From contig MLAK01001046.1 in NCBI GenBank assembly GCA_001839685.1, forward strand, positions 18,604 to 40,166: a stretch of 21,563 bases of DNA. Direction: 5' to 3'. This DNA is from Tritrichomonas foetus (taxonomy: Eukaryota; Parabasalia; Tritrichomonadida; Tritrichomonadidae). The translations under genes and the position numbers were made by a program. This document shows positions 1 through 8,583 of the stretch, piece by piece (position 1 is the first letter of the stretch; every line of letters starts with the position of its first letter). Below the pieces are notes generated by a model. That model had not been told where the DNA came from. It did no database searches and worked only from the letters and a program-made list of their open reading frames with translations.

Positions 1-2237
1 TTTTTCAAAGGTCAATTTGATCGAAAAAGCTACCAGGCCCAAAAACCCATGGGATGGCCTGGTAAAAGCTTGGGTTAGCCATTTTCCGCCACCCTACTAT
101 AAATTAGCTATTAGTAAAGTATATCATTAAATTTGATGATTGAAAAATGGAATTTTATTTTGATTAGATAATTTAAAAAGTAACTGCACAGCATGAATAC
201 TTGTGGATACAATAAAGGGAAAAACAAAAATAGATAACATATTTCTGATTTTTTCACGATTTAAGGAAAAACAATGACTAACAATGAGCAAAAAAGAAAT
301 ATCCTTATTATAATTTCCTGAACAGTAGATCATGATTATTTTAAATATTAGTATATCAATAAAAAAAGACAAAATAATCAAAATTGTGAATTGTTGAAAA
401 GTTTAGTTTTTATCAATTAATGGCATATACCACTTTATCAGAATAGATTATATAATCCTAAACTTGCAAACTCTTAATTTTGGAAACTGGTTTCAAAAAA
501 TGATGTGGAAATCTCATGGAGAATTTCCATTATTCCAAAAAAGTTATATATTCGGGAAAAAGAACTTTCTTTATTCCAAAACCCATATCTTTTATTCCTA
601 CTTCAATCAAAGACATGTATATAAATTAAATTCAAATGTATGGTAAGAATATCATAAATTGTATATATCTCTGAAAAATAATTGTGCGTTTTGAATATCT
701 ATTTTTTCACGTTTTCACAAATTTCAATTATCTCACAAATTATTTGTATTTCCCCACAAAATGTTATTGAAATTTCCGATGAAATTACCTTCATGCAAGG
801 TCAAAGATAGGTATAAGGTCAAAGTGCCTTACTCAAATGATAAATTAATGAACTCAATTATTGTAAATGATTTGTTACTGATGATTTTTGGGCCTTGTAT
901 GATATCGTTTTCTCCAACCCGATTTTATCAAATGTGAATGATGATCTTCCTACAAACAACACCGGATCAACAAATCAGAAGCCTTTTTTTCCATACTTGA
1001 TTGTTTCCTGTTTGATAAAATGTAAGCGATTGAGTGACATGTCTATCAGAAAAAGTGTTGATAAAATATAGTCAATAATTTTTCTTTTCCACTTTTATGT
1101 GAAACATTTTATTGAAAGAAAAATAATATTCACAATTTCTTTAATTTCTATGGGATATAATACTGTAATTAACGGGCGTGCTCATAAGAACAAATAAGAA
1201 CTTTGCATATAAATGATATTATAGATACAAATGAGGATTAATATTACTTATTATCAAAAATAGCGGAACTATAATTTCACGATTAAAAATTCCAATGTTA
1301 TTGAATAATTGAGAAGAAAGAATTTAAATTAAAAGTTATGAATTTTCGTTTGATGAAAGAAAATATATCCACTTTTTCATCGAAATGGCGATTTGATGTG
1401 AATTTTTTTTCAATAGTTTGAGAGCTCTTAAAAACAATGTTTCTCAATCTTTTACTGAAGCTAAATGCTTAGAAAATAATTGAAAGGTATTCAAAAAAAC
1501 ATTGAATAAATTATTATTATCTAGGAATTCTGGATGTCATCTTTGGAGTGCGAATATTTGAACTAGTGATTAAATCTATATATTGATTTTGATTATTATT
1601 TATCATATATAAATGTACAACATTCGTTTTACAAAAAGATATATTCATATTTATCAGAATTAATGAACATCATTCAATATTATTCAATCACTTTTAAAAT
1701 ATTGAATCTATCGGTGATTTTTCGTCTGAATTTTTTTGGGATGGAATATAATCTTTAGAAAATGCACGAATGTCCATATGGCCAATAATTCCAGTATGTT
1801 GCCTCTTTAATTCTTGAGTAGATATATAGCAGGGTTTGACGTATATTTCCCCACACAGAGCACGAATTATATTTCAATACCCTCAAAATCATATTTCACA
1901 ATTCGGCTCACAAAACTCAAATTCTTCAGAATTAATTTGATGAAATAAATATCTGAATTTTTCATACATTAATGAAAAGCTGGTAACTTTTTCTAAATCG
2001 ATTCAGAAGATTCAAATCCTTTTAAATTAAAAATATATAAATCAAATATTACTTCGTCCAATAATCGTTTTTTGATGATACCCTTTCATGTATGAACTTT
2101 ATATAAAGTTCTGTGAATTTTTAGTATGGGTAAAATTTGAATAATTCATGCAAAAATGAGTAATCTTTATTTGAAAAATTCTAACAAAGTGTTATGTCTA
2201 TTGAAATCTTTATTTAATCAATCTCACTTCATAAACT
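1..2237. other. Gene-poor AT-rich spacer
   Basis: This 2.2-kb stretch before the Myb gene holds no reading frame I would call a gene. The open frames here (84 codons on the minus strand near 127-381, 60 codons on the plus strand near 464-646) are short and have the Phe/Ile/Lys/Asn/Tyr-rich makeup expected from translating AT-rich noncoding DNA. The only distinct structures are a hairpin at the left edge and two copies of AGGTCAAAG about 20 nt apart near 797-825. I see no tRNA, rRNA or transposase. A diverged pseudogene or a noncoding RNA cannot be excluded by eye. Confidence 0.6.
27..71. repeat. Left-edge inverted repeat (hairpin)
   Basis: TACCAGGCC (31-39) is perfectly complementary to GGCCTGGTA (56-64). 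The outer AAGC (27-30) and GCTT (68-71) extend the stem after a 3-nt bulge. The loop contains the small palindrome CCCATGGG (46-53). The patch is clearly more GC-rich than its surroundings. It is followed by GGGT...ACCC (72-95), which could form a weak second stem. It could be a noncoding RNA, an mRNA 3' end of a gene outside the window, or part of a dispersed repeat. Confidence 0.6.
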
Positions 2238-2242
2238 TCATT
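2238..2242 (+). promoter_or_regulatory. Putative initiator (Inr) of the Myb gene
   Basis: TCATT fits the trichomonad initiator consensus TCA(+1)YW. Its A at 2240 lies 26 nt before the ATG at 2266, within reach of the short 5' leaders of these organisms. The motif is only five bases and common in AT-rich DNA, so position is the main support. Confidence 0.4.
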
Positions 2243-2265
2243 TTTAATAAAGCTTGTTTCCATCA

Positions 2266-2625
2266 ATGTCACAAAGACCCAAGAAAAGAATTCAGTTGAA
2301 GCCTCACTCCAAGTTTAGTGAGGAAGAAGATGCAGCCTTGAGGAAGCTGGTTGAACAATATGGCGAATCAAACTGGCCCATCATTTCGCGCAAAATGCCA
2401 GAACGAAACTCAAGGCAGTGTCGTGAGAGGTGGAACAACTATCTTTCCCCTCGTCTCAACACGAACAGCTGGACACCTGAAGATGATCAATTGCTCCTCG
2501 AAAAATTCGAAGCATTGGGGCCAAGGTGGGTGAGCATATCAAAGTTCTTTGATGGCCGGACGGACCAAATGGTTAAAAATCGGTACTGCGTTCTCATTCG
2601 GAAGCAATTGAAAGAAAGCCGGTAA
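2266..2625 (+). CDS. R2R3-like Myb DNA-binding protein (short form)
   Basis: Probable nuclear sequence-specific transcription factor, 119 aa to the first stop. Two Myb repeats are clear. The first spans about residues 15-60, with aromatic positions F17, W37 and W56 and the helix containing SRQCRERW. The second spans about 65-115, with W69 and W88 and an NRY at 105-107 in place of the third tryptophan. This two-repeat form, preceded by a basic stretch, is the usual trichomonad type; family members in Trichomonas vaginalis regulate adhesin/malic-enzyme-type promoters. The ATG at 2266 is chosen because the open frame before it begins only at a TTG. The Myb part is richer in G/C-ending codons than its surroundings. 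The stop at 2623-2625 is suspicious because the same frame stays open to 3084, so the real protein may be longer or the gene broken. Confidence 0.85.
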   Translation: MSQRPKKRIQLKPHSKFSEEEDAALRKLVEQYGESNWPIISRKMPERNSRQCRERWNNYLSPRLNTNSWTPEDDQLLLEKFEALGPRWVSISKFFDGRTDQMVKNRYCVLIRKQLKESR

Positions 2626-3084
2626 AAGTCGTCCCAGAAAACAAACGCGAAAAAGGGAATATTTTCTAAAGCTGAAACATCGGCCGGTTATTCATCAACA
2701 AGTAGCGAAGAGTTAAATGCAGCATATGATGAATATGATGAGGACTTCAATGAAACTGAAAATGATTGTCATAATGTCCAACAAAATGCCTCACAAGATC
2801 TATCTGCTCCAACTAAAGACAACCCACCAAACTTTTCTCTTCCACAAATAATTCATGATAATCAAAATATCGATCAAAACAATTCAAACATGAATACAAC
2901 AATGAAAAATGATAATATAACAAATAATGAATCAAATAATACCAGTAATCCAATTGCTGTCAAAGAAATTAGAAACGATGATATAATACTTCGAGAAACG
3001 TTACTGTTTCTCCAAAGAACTGGTGACGACGATTGGGAAGAAGTCGGAAACAAAATTATCTGTGACATTTTTTCATTGTATTAA
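2626..3084 (+). pseudogene. In-frame continuation of the Myb gene after a TAA
   Basis: Starting directly after the TAA at 2623-2625 and in the same frame as the Myb domain, 152 further sense codons run to a TAA at 3082-3084. Their translation resembles the C-terminal tail of a regulator: a Lys/Ser-rich start, a Ser-rich stretch, an acidic Tyr/Asp/Glu cluster, a long Asn/Gln-rich segment, and a final segment with LLFLQR followed by DDDWEEVGNK. The chance of such a long open run in 25-30% GC DNA is small. Possible explanations are a premature stop in an otherwise intact ~272-aa gene, stop readthrough, or a base-call error. No intron consensus bridges the stop. No independent start is evident; the first in-frame ATG is at 2890. 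Confidence 0.6.
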
Positions 3085-3540
3085 GTGTTAACCTTGTGGA
3101 AATTTATATTATTTGAAATCTATTTTAAATCTATCAAGTTAGTAAATGTAAGTAATTGATAAATATTTTTAATTATTTTTATAATTACAAAATTACTATT
3201 TTTAGTGAAAAAGATATCTCTATTAGAGCAATTGATTTGAAACCTCAGTTTTTGTATCAGATTTCTATATTCTCTTTTAAGAGGATTTTCCATTTTAAAT
3301 GTAAATGGAATGAGAACTATCTTCTAGATAATATTTAGACAATTGATTTCTTCTGGATTTTATTTTCGGAAAACTTTAAGAATTTTTTGGGGTTTCAATG
3401 TTGAATTGGTAGAGGAATAACTTCTAGACTAAGGGGATTTATATCAATAAATAAAAAAGATATTATATTACATTTTTTATTCAAACAATGAATGTGTTAC
3501 ACTTTGAATTTCCAAGTGAACTACCTTTTTGGTTTAATAA
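3085..3540. other. Convergent spacer between the Myb gene and the next gene
   Basis: AT-rich spacer of 456 nt between two converging genes, expected to hold both mRNA 3' ends. A 60-codon open frame at 3156-3338 is Phe/Ile/Asn-rich and starts at a non-ATG codon; I do not consider it a gene. Nothing else recognisable. Confidence 0.6.
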
Positions 3541-5247
3541 TTATTGTTGCTGCATATAATTTAGGAAGTGTGTCTTAAATACGTTGAGAAGGTGCTGGTC
3601 ACCATCAGAAATGTGTGCAAAATAAGATGGTGGTGGTGTATTTGTTTGTGGTTGTGCTTTTTGGTATTCGTTGAAGTAAAAACAGAACATGTCTACCAAC
3701 TCTTCATCACTAATCTCATCATATGGTCTATTCCCACTTTTTGGTGAATCTTTTCGTTGATTCTGGAGTTTTGGTGAGCCTTGATCTATTCTTTTTGGTG
3801 AATATTTTTGTGGAGGCTGATCTGAGTTTTGATGTGGTTTTGGTTGGTTCAAATCAACATCTCGAGTTGATCTTGTCTGTCCGCTGTTTAATGGAATGGA
3901 TGTTGAGGTAATATTTTGATTTAGATTTGGATTCTGATTCAGATTATTAGTTTGCTTTAATTCGGCTATATTTAACGCACTTGCACTATTAATAAGTGTT
4001 GAATCATAATCTGGGCCAGGTGGAGAATTTGTGTTGCTGTTGAATGTAAACGTATTTGTAGAAATAGCACCACTTAGCGTTTGAACTGTTTGTGAACTTG
4101 CACTTGAATGGCTGATATTGTTTTCTTGTGATTCTAATTCAGTTGCTAGTAAAGATAGAGTTTCCATTGAGTTACCCTTACTCACAAAAAGACAACGAGA
4201 ACCAGGAATGTCTCTTTCAGTTGGAACATTAAAAGAGTCATTTGAATCACTAGGATTTGCGAAATTACTAACGAACGAAGTGCTATAGTTTATATTAAAT
4301 CGTGTACTATATAAGCCAGTTGTCAGGCCACCATCAATGCACCCATTAATACTACCTTTTTTAATTTTCAATTCAGATGATTCGAAAAGCACAACAAATT
4401 TATAAAAGTCATGATCACTTAATAAATCATCAATATGACGAAACTTTGGTGATTGGATCACTCCATTGAAAATAATCACCACATTTTCATTTGAAACTGA
4501 TTGGCCGCTTTGATGCTTTTCAATCAGCTTACTTTTTAAATCTGCATACATGAAACCACTTTTCTCATCGATATCAATCGATTCCATGGTTTTGAAAGGT
4601 TTATCAGGCCATTTACTCCCCTGGCCGAAAAGAGTGTAGTTGAATTTAAGTGGACTTTGGTAAGGTGGTAGAGGGCTCCCTGGAATTTCAGAAATCGATA
4701 ACCTTTTCATGTTCATATTACATTCGATATAATCATTATCAGAAACATCAAGAGGTGATGTCTTTCCGTTTTCATCGATTATCAAAAAGTTGAAATCGTG
4801 CTGGATATTAAAACTTGGAGCTTTGTTTTTCAAATAACATTTCAAATAATGATATGTTTTTTTGACAGGAATGATAAACTGTTCTTCTGCATCTTGATAT
4901 TGTACTGTTAGGAAAACGTTAATTTTGGGGCGGAAGATGAAGAATTGGTATTGATGCAAATTATTAAATTTTTTAATATCGATACTGGAAGAAACGAATT
5001 CAATTGGCATATATCGTTTAGATTCGTTTAAATCGTTATTGATTTTGTCGATAAATCCTATAAAGAGGCAATATTTTGTATAATCTGGAAAACCTTTTGA
5101 AATTTCGATATTCCTTTCGGATGGGAAAAAATCTTTTCGAATATCTTTAATGATGTCTTCAGGTGTCACTTTGCTTTCCGTTGTCCTGAATTCGAACTTT
5201 TGGTAAAGAAAATCCATAATTATAAGAGAATTATAATTCTCATTCAT
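3541..5247 (-). CDS. Hypothetical protein with possible beta-grasp segments and low-complexity tail
   Basis: I do not recognise this 568-aa protein. Residues 1-300 look globular, with alternating hydrophobic strands. Two segments, about 109-180 and 201-290, each have the order strand-strand-helix-strand with a small turn containing NGK or NGV. That resembles a ubiquitin-like beta-grasp fold, but this is inference from pattern only. Residues about 370-510 are rich in Asn, Gln, Ser, Thr and Pro, with repeated NLNQN-like and QPP/SPK pieces, and are probably disordered. The last ~60 residues form a predicted helical segment beginning ISDEELVDMF and ending in three Gln. No signal peptide or membrane segment is visible. 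An ATG opens the frame at 5247; a second in-frame Met at residue 11 is an alternative start. The gene diverges from the initiator-binding-like gene across 348 nt. Confidence 0.85.
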   Translation of the reverse strand: MNENYNSLIIMDFLYQKFEFRTTESKVTPEDIIKDIRKDFFPSERNIEISKGFPDYTKYCLFIGFIDKINNDLNESKRYMPIEFVSSSIDIKKFNNLHQYQFFIFRPKINVFLTVQYQDAEEQFIIPVKKTYHYLKCYLKNKAPSFNIQHDFNFLIIDENGKTSPLDVSDNDYIECNMNMKRLSISEIPGSPLPPYQSPLKFNYTLFGQGSKWPDKPFKTMESIDIDEKSGFMYADLKSKLIEKHQSGQSVSNENVVIIFNGVIQSPKFRHIDDLLSDHDFYKFVVLFESSELKIKKGSINGCIDGGLTTGLYSTRFNINYSTSFVSNFANPSDSNDSFNVPTERDIPGSRCLFVSKGNSMETLSLLATELESQENNISHSSASSQTVQTLSGAISTNTFTFNSNTNSPPGPDYDSTLINSASALNIAELKQTNNLNQNPNLNQNITSTSIPLNSGQTRSTRDVDLNQPKPHQNSDQPPQKYSPKRIDQGSPKLQNQRKDSPKSGNRPYDEISDEELVDMFCFYFNEYQKAQPQTNTPPPSYFAHISDGDQHLLNVFKTHFLNYMQQQ

Positions 5248-5595
5248 TTGATGGAAAATGTCAAATCATTTTTATATCACATTTCACTTCAAATTTTGTC
5301 AGTGTGTAGAAATAAGTTTTTGAGAGATGTTCAGTCAGATAATTCACAATAAGTTTTATTGATCTTATTTTCACCATGTTTATTGAAATTACACAAATTA
5401 AAATTAAATATGGCCTTCTCTCAAATTTCTGTCGAATTTTCTAAAATTTCAAAAGTGCCCTTGTCGTCCCATTCAAATTAACCTCACTTAATAAACCAGA
5501 CCAATTAATTGAAAGAAAATTCCTAATAATGATTCAAAAAAAAATATTTTTATTTTCATTTTCATTTTTTTTTTATTTGATTAAGTTACTAAAAT
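5248..5595. promoter_or_regulatory. Shared divergent intergenic region
   Basis: This 348-nt spacer separates two divergent genes and must hold both promoters. On the plus strand TCATT occurs at 5556-5560 and 5562-5566, with A at 5558 and 5564, giving leaders of about 38 or 32 nt before the ATG at 5596; these fit the TCAYW initiator. No matching motif is seen close to the minus-strand start at 5247, whose context is CCATCAA before the ATG. A-rich and T-rich runs lie at 5535-5577. Confidence 0.4.
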
Positions 5596-6315
5596 ATGAA
5601 TGAAGAAAATGTTCTGCCAGATCAAAACGAATACGAATATGCTTTTAATTTACTCAGTGAAAGTGATAAAAATCAATACATCAAAATCAAAGAAAGATGT
5701 AACACAAAAGAATTTCGATATAACAGAAACCTGAGAATGAAATCATTTAGTGATCTCCTAGATGAATTAAGAGTTTTTTGTGAAAGACATGATGAAGATG
5801 ATTGGAAACGGTTTCTAGCATGTGGAGTGTGTTGGTTTGATGGCAAGGATTTGGGTGTTAATAATAATCAATTAATGATACTAACTGGAAAAAGTAAATC
5901 AACGATTAATGATAATTTGTCAAAATTCGGATACACAACAGTTCCAATAAATATGCAAAATAAGCACTTAATATGTGACAAAATTCCATTCTTTAATAAG
6001 CATGTCAATGAAATGCGAAAATGGACCTATAGGAGAAAAAAAAACAAAGTCTATGTTTCCGATTTCATTTTGAATTCGCTTTACGCGACAAACTCATACT
6101 CTTCTAATAATCCATCTGAACAATTTTCGACAAGTTCATCTAGCATTCAAAATAGATTAGAAAAAGAAGAAACAGATACTTTTGAACTCAACCAGAATAA
6201 TTCCGAATTCTCAGAATTTGATTTTTATTCTGAATTAACAAATTTTGATGATTTTGAAGATGAAAAAGATTTTACTTCGTGGGATGAGTTTGCTCTAATG
6301 GTAGATTTTTCATAA
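5596..6315 (+). CDS. Initiator-binding-domain-like winged-helix protein
   Basis: Probable trichomonad-specific DNA-binding protein of 239 aa. Residues about 45-115 carry the pattern I associate with the initiator-binding domain (IBD, the IBP39 DNA-binding fold): a helix ending in WKRFLACGVCW, a small turn, then NNNQLMILTGKSKSTINDNL followed by FGY. The KSKSTIN segment would be the recognition helix. After residue ~140 comes a basic stretch (RKWTYRRKKNK, 141-151), which could contact DNA or act as a nuclear signal. From ~165 the tail is Ser/Asn-rich, then strongly acidic and aromatic (185-239, many Asp, Glu and Phe), like an activation or interaction region. IBP39 in Trichomonas vaginalis recognises the core-promoter initiator; whether this paralogue does is unknown. 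It converges with the ARM-like gene (242 nt apart). The assignment rests on remembered family pattern, not a search. Confidence 0.6.
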   Translation: MNEENVLPDQNEYEYAFNLLSESDKNQYIKIKERCNTKEFRYNRNLRMKSFSDLLDELRVFCERHDEDDWKRFLACGVCWFDGKDLGVNNNQLMILTGKSKSTINDNLSKFGYTTVPINMQNKHLICDKIPFFNKHVNEMRKWTYRRKKNKVYVSDFILNSLYATNSYSSNNPSEQFSTSSSSIQNRLEKEETDTFELNQNNSEFSEFDFYSELTNFDDFEDEKDFTSWDEFALMVDFS

Positions 6316-6557
6316 TAGAAATATTCCATTATCTAAAAAATGTGTGAATAGAATTTATATATATATTTTGAAATCATTTATCTTTAAATAAACTAATGTA
6401 TAATGAATAATAACAATGATTAATAAAAATATCATAAATCATCATAAAAAGGAGATACATGTCATGAATTCTATGTGGGTAATAACATGTATTTAGACAT
6501 TGGATGAATTGGTATTAAAATTACTTAAATAAAACATGAGTGAGAGATGATGGCACA

Positions 6558-7976
6558 TTAAATGTAATCTTGTATGTTTTCATGGAGAGTCAACAAATCA
6601 CTTTTTAAAGCTTGTGCAGATATTGAGGTATTCAAATCAGTAGTTTCATTTTCACATATAATGCTGTCCAATTGATCAATAATTCCATTATTTATTAAAA
6701 CTGAGGCTTGATTTGGAAACAAAATTATTATTCTATTTAGAATTGGAAAAATATCCTTTGCACAATTTTCACTTGTTTGCAAATTATCACATAAAAATTG
6801 TATTCCACCCGATAGGAAAATTTTTGGAAAAATTGGAATAAAATCATTTCGCCAAAACATATGACATAAAACTTTTCGAACCTTTTGTTTACCTCGAAAT
6901 TCAGAAATATCAGCAATTTGAAAAATTGTTTCTATGATATCTGAATTAAATAAATCAGGTATAAAAGAAGGAAAGCAACCAATAAAAATACACAAAATTT
7001 CAGCACTTGCTGCTTGAATTGATGAATTACAAAACATTAATCCATTTTTAATTATGTCACAAAATGGAATTTTATTAAAATGTTGTGTAAATGAATATGA
7101 ATTAGACTCATTGATTTCTAAAATTGACAATAAAAGGTATAAAATGGACCCAAAAATTATTTCATCTTTATTTTCTTTCCATTCATCAATCAAATGAATA
7201 ATGAAATCATTATATTGATTAAAAATATTTGGTAATTTTCGAATAATTTTAGATAATCCATGAATTACATTATATTGAATATAGGGGAAATGACATTGCA
7301 GTAAAATTTGAGCTATTTGAAACCATGAATCAAAATTATAATTTACTTCGAAAATTAAAGAAGTGGTAAATCTTTTTAATATCAAAGATAATAATGAAAG
7401 TGTTTTAATATCGTGTGAACTTGACAAAGCCATTAATAAATTGATAATATCGCGATAAAAATGGATGAAAATTCCTTCATTAAGGTAGAAAATATTTGAA
7501 AAAATCCACAAAGAATAAAAATGCAGATTTTCATTTTGAATCATTAGAAAAAGGGAATTTACCAATTTTTCATTAATAATTTCCATGAGGATTATCTTTG
7601 TTTCTTTTTGGTTATTTGAAGTAAGTTTAGCGCATATTTTTAAACAAGATAAAATGAAACTGCATGAAAAATTTTGTGAATTTTTTTCATCATCAAAAAA
7701 AAGTGAAACGAATTCACAAAGAAATCTTAATAATCGTGAATTTCGAACCACTGGTAATAAAGACATATCATAATTCGAAAGCTGGCTTTCAATTTCAAAA
7801 ATCTTATCATATTGCTTTTGATCAATCAAAAGACAAACATTTTTTAAAAATAATTGAGAATCAAATCGGGAAATATCATTTTCATTAACATTATTTATTA
7901 GATCTTGATTTTCCCGAGTTTCTATTGAATGTATTTTAATTAATGAAAAATCTTTGTGATCTTTCTTCCATTCCAT
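6558..7976 (-). CDS. ARM/HEAT-like helical repeat protein
   Basis: 472-aa, mostly helical protein with no signal peptide or clear membrane span. From about residue 40 to the end it shows repeated pairs of amphipathic helices rich in Leu, Ile and Phe at regular spacing, such as IQYNVIHGLSKIIRKLPN and SSIQAASAEILCIFIGCF. This is typical of armadillo/HEAT solenoids, which act as protein-binding scaffolds (importin-alpha- or catenin-like). The repeats are too diverged to assign a family. Trichomonads encode many such ARM-like proteins. The start is the ATG at 7976; the codon before it is TTG and was not used. The neighbour upstream is divergent, the one downstream convergent. Coding is strongly AT-biased. 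Partner and role are unknown. Confidence 0.8.
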   Translation of the reverse strand: MEWKKDHKDFSLIKIHSIETRENQDLINNVNENDISRFDSQLFLKNVCLLIDQKQYDKIFEIESQLSNYDMSLLPVVRNSRLLRFLCEFVSLFFDDEKNSQNFSCSFILSCLKICAKLTSNNQKETKIILMEIINEKLVNSLFLMIQNENLHFYSLWIFSNIFYLNEGIFIHFYRDIINLLMALSSSHDIKTLSLLSLILKRFTTSLIFEVNYNFDSWFQIAQILLQCHFPYIQYNVIHGLSKIIRKLPNIFNQYNDFIIHLIDEWKENKDEIIFGSILYLLLSILEINESNSYSFTQHFNKIPFCDIIKNGLMFCNSSIQAASAEILCIFIGCFPSFIPDLFNSDIIETIFQIADISEFRGKQKVRKVLCHMFWRNDFIPIFPKIFLSGGIQFLCDNLQTSENCAKDIFPILNRIIILFPNQASVLINNGIIDQLDSIICENETTDLNTSISAQALKSDLLTLHENIQDYI

Positions 7977-8583
7977 CAACTCATATTTAATAAACGGTCG
8001 CTAAATCAAAGTTCGTATCACATTCAATTTTAATTTACATATCCGAAATGGCATTAGTCAATTATGAATTGTTACAAAGTTTTTCATTTATCACATGAAA
8101 TAGGTAAACTATTTATTCATTTATTTGGGTACTTTTTCCTTTATTAAACGAAATATGGAACATATGATTATCCATAATGAACCAAATATATATTGAATTT
8201 TCATAGCGTATTGAAATTCATTCAAAATAAAACCCTATTTGAATTCTCAAAATCTTTACGAAATATTTTTTAATACTGATGTATCTCACTTAAGTCGATT
8301 CCATATTTATATTAATAAATTATTAGTTTATAAAAAGCATTTTTATATATAAATAATAGTTATACAAAGGTAAACTAATGTTATTTTATAAAATATTAAT
8401 AAATCATTTTTGGCATATATTCTGTGTTATTCAAACCTCAACAAAATATTTTCAATACTATTTAAAAAGTTAATTTTCTGATATCACATCGATGAAAATC
8501 TTTTGAATCACCGCATCAATTTCAATTATGAAAAGGGGTTAGACCTTTCAATTTTTTGCTTTTTTTTGTAAGACATATCAAAA
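7977..8583. promoter_or_regulatory. Divergent intergenic region before the ARM-like and beta-helix genes
   Basis: This 607-nt AT-rich spacer holds both divergent promoters. No TCAYW initiator stands close to either ATG. The beta-helix gene has TCA at 8578-8580, only 3 nt before its ATG. A small potential stem, AAAGG (8532-8536) with CCTTT (8544-8548), lies about 40 nt upstream. No reading frame or RNA gene is recognisable here. Confidence 0.35.

Noticed and set aside
127..381. 84-codon minus-strand frame with hydrophobic content
   Set aside because: Its Ile/Phe/Leu/Ser/Asn makeup is what translated AT-rich DNA gives; no domain, no initiator at a suitable distance and no continuation.
464..646. 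60-codon plus-strand frame
   Set aside because: Starts at TTG, contains no motif, and its Phe/Tyr/Lys/Asn bias fits noncoding AT-rich sequence.
1792..1845. GTATGT followed by AG as a longer trichomonad intron
   Set aside because: No ACTAAC before the AG and no flanking coding frames to join.
2623..2640. Intron bridging the Myb stop (GTAAAAG...CCCAG)
   Set aside because: It would be 16 nt, has no CTAAC branch motif, and removing it shifts into a frame that soon ends.
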